Assembly (NCBI GenBank): GCA_904063045.1
Contig: CAJFCJ010000005.1
Coordinates: forward strand, 2,908,165-2,972,164
Origin: Dimorphilus gyrociliatus
Taxonomy: Eukaryota > Annelida > Polychaeta > Dinophilidae
Reading direction: 5' to 3'
Length of the DNA: 64,000 nucleotides
How positions within the stretch are numbered: position 1 is the stretch's first letter; every line of letters begins with the position of its first letter. A model generated the notes under the pieces. It was given only the letters and a program-made list of their open reading frames with translations. It did no database searches and was not told where the DNA came from. Position numbers and translations under genes: made by a program. This document shows, piece after piece, positions 61,129-64,000 of this stretch.

Positions 61129-61423
61129 CACTAAATAAAAAGGGTAGAACGAGCTTCAATAATTGGGGACTAGACAAGATGATCTCTTTAACTTTTGTAA
61201 TGTCAAGGTCGAAGGAATTTAGTCTCGCGTTAAATTTTGTAAGCGGAAAATTTGAAAAGACAGCAGGTTCATAAGGTATGGCGTCTCGTTATTTTGCTGT
61301 TTGTTATCAAATTACTGTACTTTGAACTACATTGTTCAATGACCCTTTCACGAGTGTAGGTATTACAGTATATAAATGGCTGGCGCGTAGCTTTTGTCAC
61401 TCCTACAATTCACACTCTTCGAG
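61129..61423. promoter_or_regulatory. Shared MIC26/27 and vanin head-to-head region
   Basis: 295 bp between divergent ATGs. Before the vanin ATG there is ATTACAGTATATAAATGG at about 61363-61380, whose TATATAAA (61370-61377) is well placed as a TATA box about 45-55 bp before the ATG. The sequence before it is related to the dispersed ACAGTATATA motif. Confidence 0.5.
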
Positions 61424-62931
61424 ATGTCTCTTTTGAGGGTATTTTTTTGGCTTACGTACTTTATTATATTCGATTCCGAAATTACAACATCATCTACTTT
61501 CAAAGCCGCAGTATATGACAAACCAATAATACCAATATCCTACGATACAAAGAATTTTAGTCAAGCAATTCTTAATGAAACCTTAAAGATTTATAAAGAA
61601 AAAGCCGACGAAGCTCGCAAGGCGGTACGTAACTTTATCATTGATTAATTAAACAAATGTTTATCAAACTATATCTATTGTTTTAAAAATAGGGAGTGGA
61701 AATCTTAGTTTTTCCCGAAAATGGACTTCTTCCAGTTGCAATCCGAACAAGAGAATCAGTATATCCTTTTCTAGAGGATATCCCTTCTCCTAGTTTTGGC
61801 GAGAATGCTTGCCTAATGCCCGAAACTTCAAATAACTATATTCGTCGAACTTTATCTTGTCTTGCAAGAGATTATTCAATGTATATTGTCGCAAACGTGG
61901 GAGATAAAAAGTATTGTACAGCATCGGATGATGGCTGTCCACCGGACGGAAGATTCCAATACAATACTAACATTGCGTTCGATCCAAATGGTGTACTTGT
62001 AGCAAGATACCATAAGAAAAATCTCTTTGGAGAGAGATATTTCAATACACCAAAGCACACAGATATATCATTTTTCTCCACGCCGTTCGGTGTTGTTGGA
62101 AATTTCATTTGTTTCGACGTAGTTTTCCAAGAACCAGCAATAGATCTTATAGAAAAACATAATATTGATATCGTGGCCTTCCCAACTGCTTGGATGAATG
62201 TTCTACCATTTTATTCAGCAGTACCATTTCATTCATCCTGGTCATACGTTATGGGAGTTTCATTCTTATCTTCCAATCTTCGGTTTCCTCCAATGAGATT
62301 CTCCGGTAGTGGTATCTATGCTCCCGATGGTGTTAAAGTTCATAGAAATGACGATACGGTATTCGATGGAAAACTTTTAGTTAGTGATGTCAAAAAAGGA
62401 AGAAGAAATATTATTTATCACCAAAAAATTGAATTTAACGGATTCGTTTCATCCGAAGAGACTTTCCAGTCACAAGTCTTCGGAGATAATTATACAATGT
62501 CCTTACTCCCTCAAGAGGAATCTTCTGGAACTGTTAGAGTTTGTAATAATGGACTTTGCTGTAAAATTGACTATGAAAATCGAACAAAAACTGAGAAAGA
62601 TAAATTCGCTTTGGGAGTATTCAAAGGCATGCACTTTAAGGAAGGAACTTACTATCTGGAAATGTGCCTTTTATTAAGGTGCGCAGACTATAATGACGTT
62701 TCGTCCTGTGGCCAATGGACAGAAGAATCAAGTACAAAATTTGACTACTTGAATATTCAAGCAAACTTGACATCAAGATACGCCTTCCCAGTCTATGTAT
62801 CAGAAGGTATCAGCCCATCAAGCGGTGACTGGTCCTACGACGGATACAGCCTGATATCAAACGGAGCTCAGAAACCACTTTTAACGGCTGGTTTCTATGC
62901 TAGATGTTTCGATCTCGATCCAGAGATTTAG
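61424..62931 (+). CDS. Vanin/biotinidase family amidohydrolase, secreted
   Basis: Two exons, 61424-61624 and 61693-62931, give 479 residues. The start is the ATG of MSLLRVFFWLTYFIIF; the frame extends upstream only from TTG. That segment is a signal peptide. The nitrilase-superfamily triad is complete: Glu76 (LVFPENGLL), Lys175 (ARYHKKNLFGE) and Cys207 (GNFICFDVVF), almost the same numbering as human VNN1. The C-terminal family domain follows (GSGIYAPDGVKVHRND, Cys-rich CNNGLCCKIDY and MCLLLRCADY). It could be a pantetheinase (pantetheine to pantothenate and cysteamine) or a biotinidase (biocytin to biotin); sequence alone does not decide. No convincing GPI tail is present. The catalytic region is split from the signal peptide by one 68 bp intron. 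Confidence 0.92.
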
Positions 62932-63097
62932 ATTAAATCATGAACAAGAAAAGAAGAAGATTTTTTATTACATAAACAATTAGATTTATATATCAATGAA
63001 TCATTTTTTGAAGAAAAGATATGCTTATTCCTAAATTTCTTATCTCTTTGTATTTATTATAATATTTTTACACGTTATCTTCCTCTTTCTATGCTTA

Positions 63098-64000
63098 TTA
63101 GTAGATGACGCAACTTAGCATTCTACCAGTTTGATCTGTTTGAAATTGAGTCGGTCTCATTCCCGAATTTTTTGGACATTTAAATTCAGAATAAAAATAA
63201 TGACTATTTTGCAAAGTACCAACAACTCTTTGCATTGGTGGTGTAGATGATGATTTTGCCCAAATATTAAACACTTTCTCGGGTATATAACTACAAAAGT
63301 TTTGAGCAAATCCTAGAAAAAACATCTTATCTGACGTCATATTTAAACCGGGTAGAACTTTTAGGCTAATTTTTCTGTCACTAATCGCTTTTTTATAAAC
63401 GGATCTCGATATTTTTAAGGCTTCATGGTCTAAAAGTGCTTCTTTCCATACATTTTCACCATGTAAGTTTACTCCATATCGAGAAAAGTTACTATATTGT
63501 TGAATACAGTATCTTATTGAGGCTGTTAATCTGTCAACAATTCTTTGACTTTCGAAAAGTCCTAATGATTGAAGTATTTCATTTGTATAGGTCCATACAA
63601 AACCTCCGTATAAAAGGGCTATAGCATTTCCACTTTCAACGTAGTACGGCTCTCTTAAGGCGGCATAGCTAATAACTACTCTACGTAAGTTATTATCGTA
63701 TCTTATCTCTGCTTTTGTGCTAACTGGCATATCATAGTGATCCTCTAAAATGTAATCCTTATCATTTTTCCTTTTAATTTTATCACCTTCTTTACGCCTT
63801 CTAACAACAGTCGAAGCAATTAGAAATTCTAGCAAAGAGTCAAATTCATCACTACTATCAAGTATCTCAGTATCAAAGAGTTTTACTAAATACGGTATAT
63901 TGAAACGATTTCTTAAAGGTGTAATTATCGGTGGTTTAATACTCCCTAATTTCCTTTTAAAGAAACCTTGTAAATCTCTAAAAACCCTATATCTATTGCG
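63098..64000 (-). CDS. M13 peptidase (neprilysin-like) C-terminal part, zinc site lost
   Basis: An open frame of 301 codons reaches the right window edge; the 5' part is outside. The end aligns with neprilysin/ECE: LPGLNMTSDKMFFLGFAQNF, VVGTLQNSHYFYSEFKCPKNS and the short Cys tail (CVIY). Neprilysins normally have HExxH in GHEITH; here the aligned segment is YGGFVWTYTNEILQ (TNEILQ ends at 63569), so both His ligands are gone (Asn and Gln) while the Glu stays. The third-ligand motif GENIADNGG reads GENVWKEAL, keeping Glu but changing the Asp. The segment before the motif (about the FPAGIL region) is shortened. It is therefore most likely a non-catalytic pseudoprotease. It is not broken by stops over its 300 codons, so it appears maintained. 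It converges on the vanin gene. Confidence 0.85.
   Translation of the reverse strand, partial: RNRYRVFRDLQGFFKRKLGSIKPPIITPLRNRFNIPYLVKLFDTEILDSSDEFDSLLEFLIASTVVRRRKEGDKIKRKNDKDYILEDHYDMPVSTKAEIRYDNNLRRVVISYAALREPYYVESGNAIALLYGGFVWTYTNEILQSLGLFESQRIVDRLTASIRYCIQQYSNFSRYGVNLHGENVWKEALLDHEALKISRSVYKKAISDRKISLKVLPGLNMTSDKMFFLGFAQNFCSYIPEKVFNIWAKSSSTPPMQRVVGTLQNSHYFYSEFKCPKNSGMRPTQFQTDQTGRMLSCVIY

Overview
This is an AT-rich eukaryotic nuclear window from a small bilaterian animal. The genes are split by very short introns (mostly 45-90 bp, GT..AG) and lie close together on both strands. They are plainly metazoan: contactin, class A GPCR, FERM-PDZ scaffold, tectonic, SLC22 and vanin. The N-terminal C-type lectin domain on contactin is the arrangement known from protostomes. 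A compact-genome spiralian such as a tiny annelid (Dimorphilus-like) fits, but that is inference. No tRNA, rRNA, CRISPR array or recognisable transposon ORF was found.

Layout. 1-1418(-): 5' part of a nucleolin-like RRM protein. 2049-3953(+): SLC22 organic ion transporter. 4500-5135(-): intronless heme oxygenase. 7531-8805(-): orphan class A GPCR, with long gene-poor AT-rich DNA on both sides. 11451-15325(-): contactin (C-type lectin + 6 Ig + 4 FN3, probable GPI anchor), head to head with intronless GPATCH1 (15676-18333,+). GPATCH1 runs tail to tail into mitochondrial glutaminase (18440-20917,-). 21467-22742(-): small type II membrane coiled-coil protein, sharing a 161 bp promoter that holds a perfect CRE palindrome with prefoldin subunit 5 (22904-23796,+). 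24032-25635(+): C7orf57 homologue. 26361-38680(-): FRMPD1/3/4-like scaffold (WW, PDZ, FERM), whose intron holds a complete intronless homeobox gene (33740-35047,-). 39370-41626(-): MBOAT1/2-type acyltransferase. 42034-44544(+): tectonic. 45319-49947(+): GCNA. 50498-52448(+): divergent SLC2-like transporter. 52584-54031(+): TSEN2. 54289-57852(+): ZFR. 58226-59241(-): RPUSD1-type pseudouridine synthase. 59965-61128(-): MIC26/27. 61424-62931(+): vanin/biotinidase. 63098-64000(-): C-terminal part of an M13 (neprilysin) protein with a destroyed zinc site.

Exon joins were worked out by hand from splice sites and reading phase. Most multi-exon models close in frame to a length normal for the family. 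The genes do not form one pathway; they are a typical run of housekeeping, ciliary (tectonic, perhaps C7orf57), germline (GCNA), neural/junctional (contactin, FRMPD) and transport genes, several paired head to head over short shared promoters.

The most unusual items are the nested homeobox gene with an unrecognised ~250-residue C-terminal region, the neprilysin pseudoprotease, the one-exon architecture of normally intron-rich genes, and a short TA-palindrome motif (core TATACTGTATA) scattered through the non-coding DNA.
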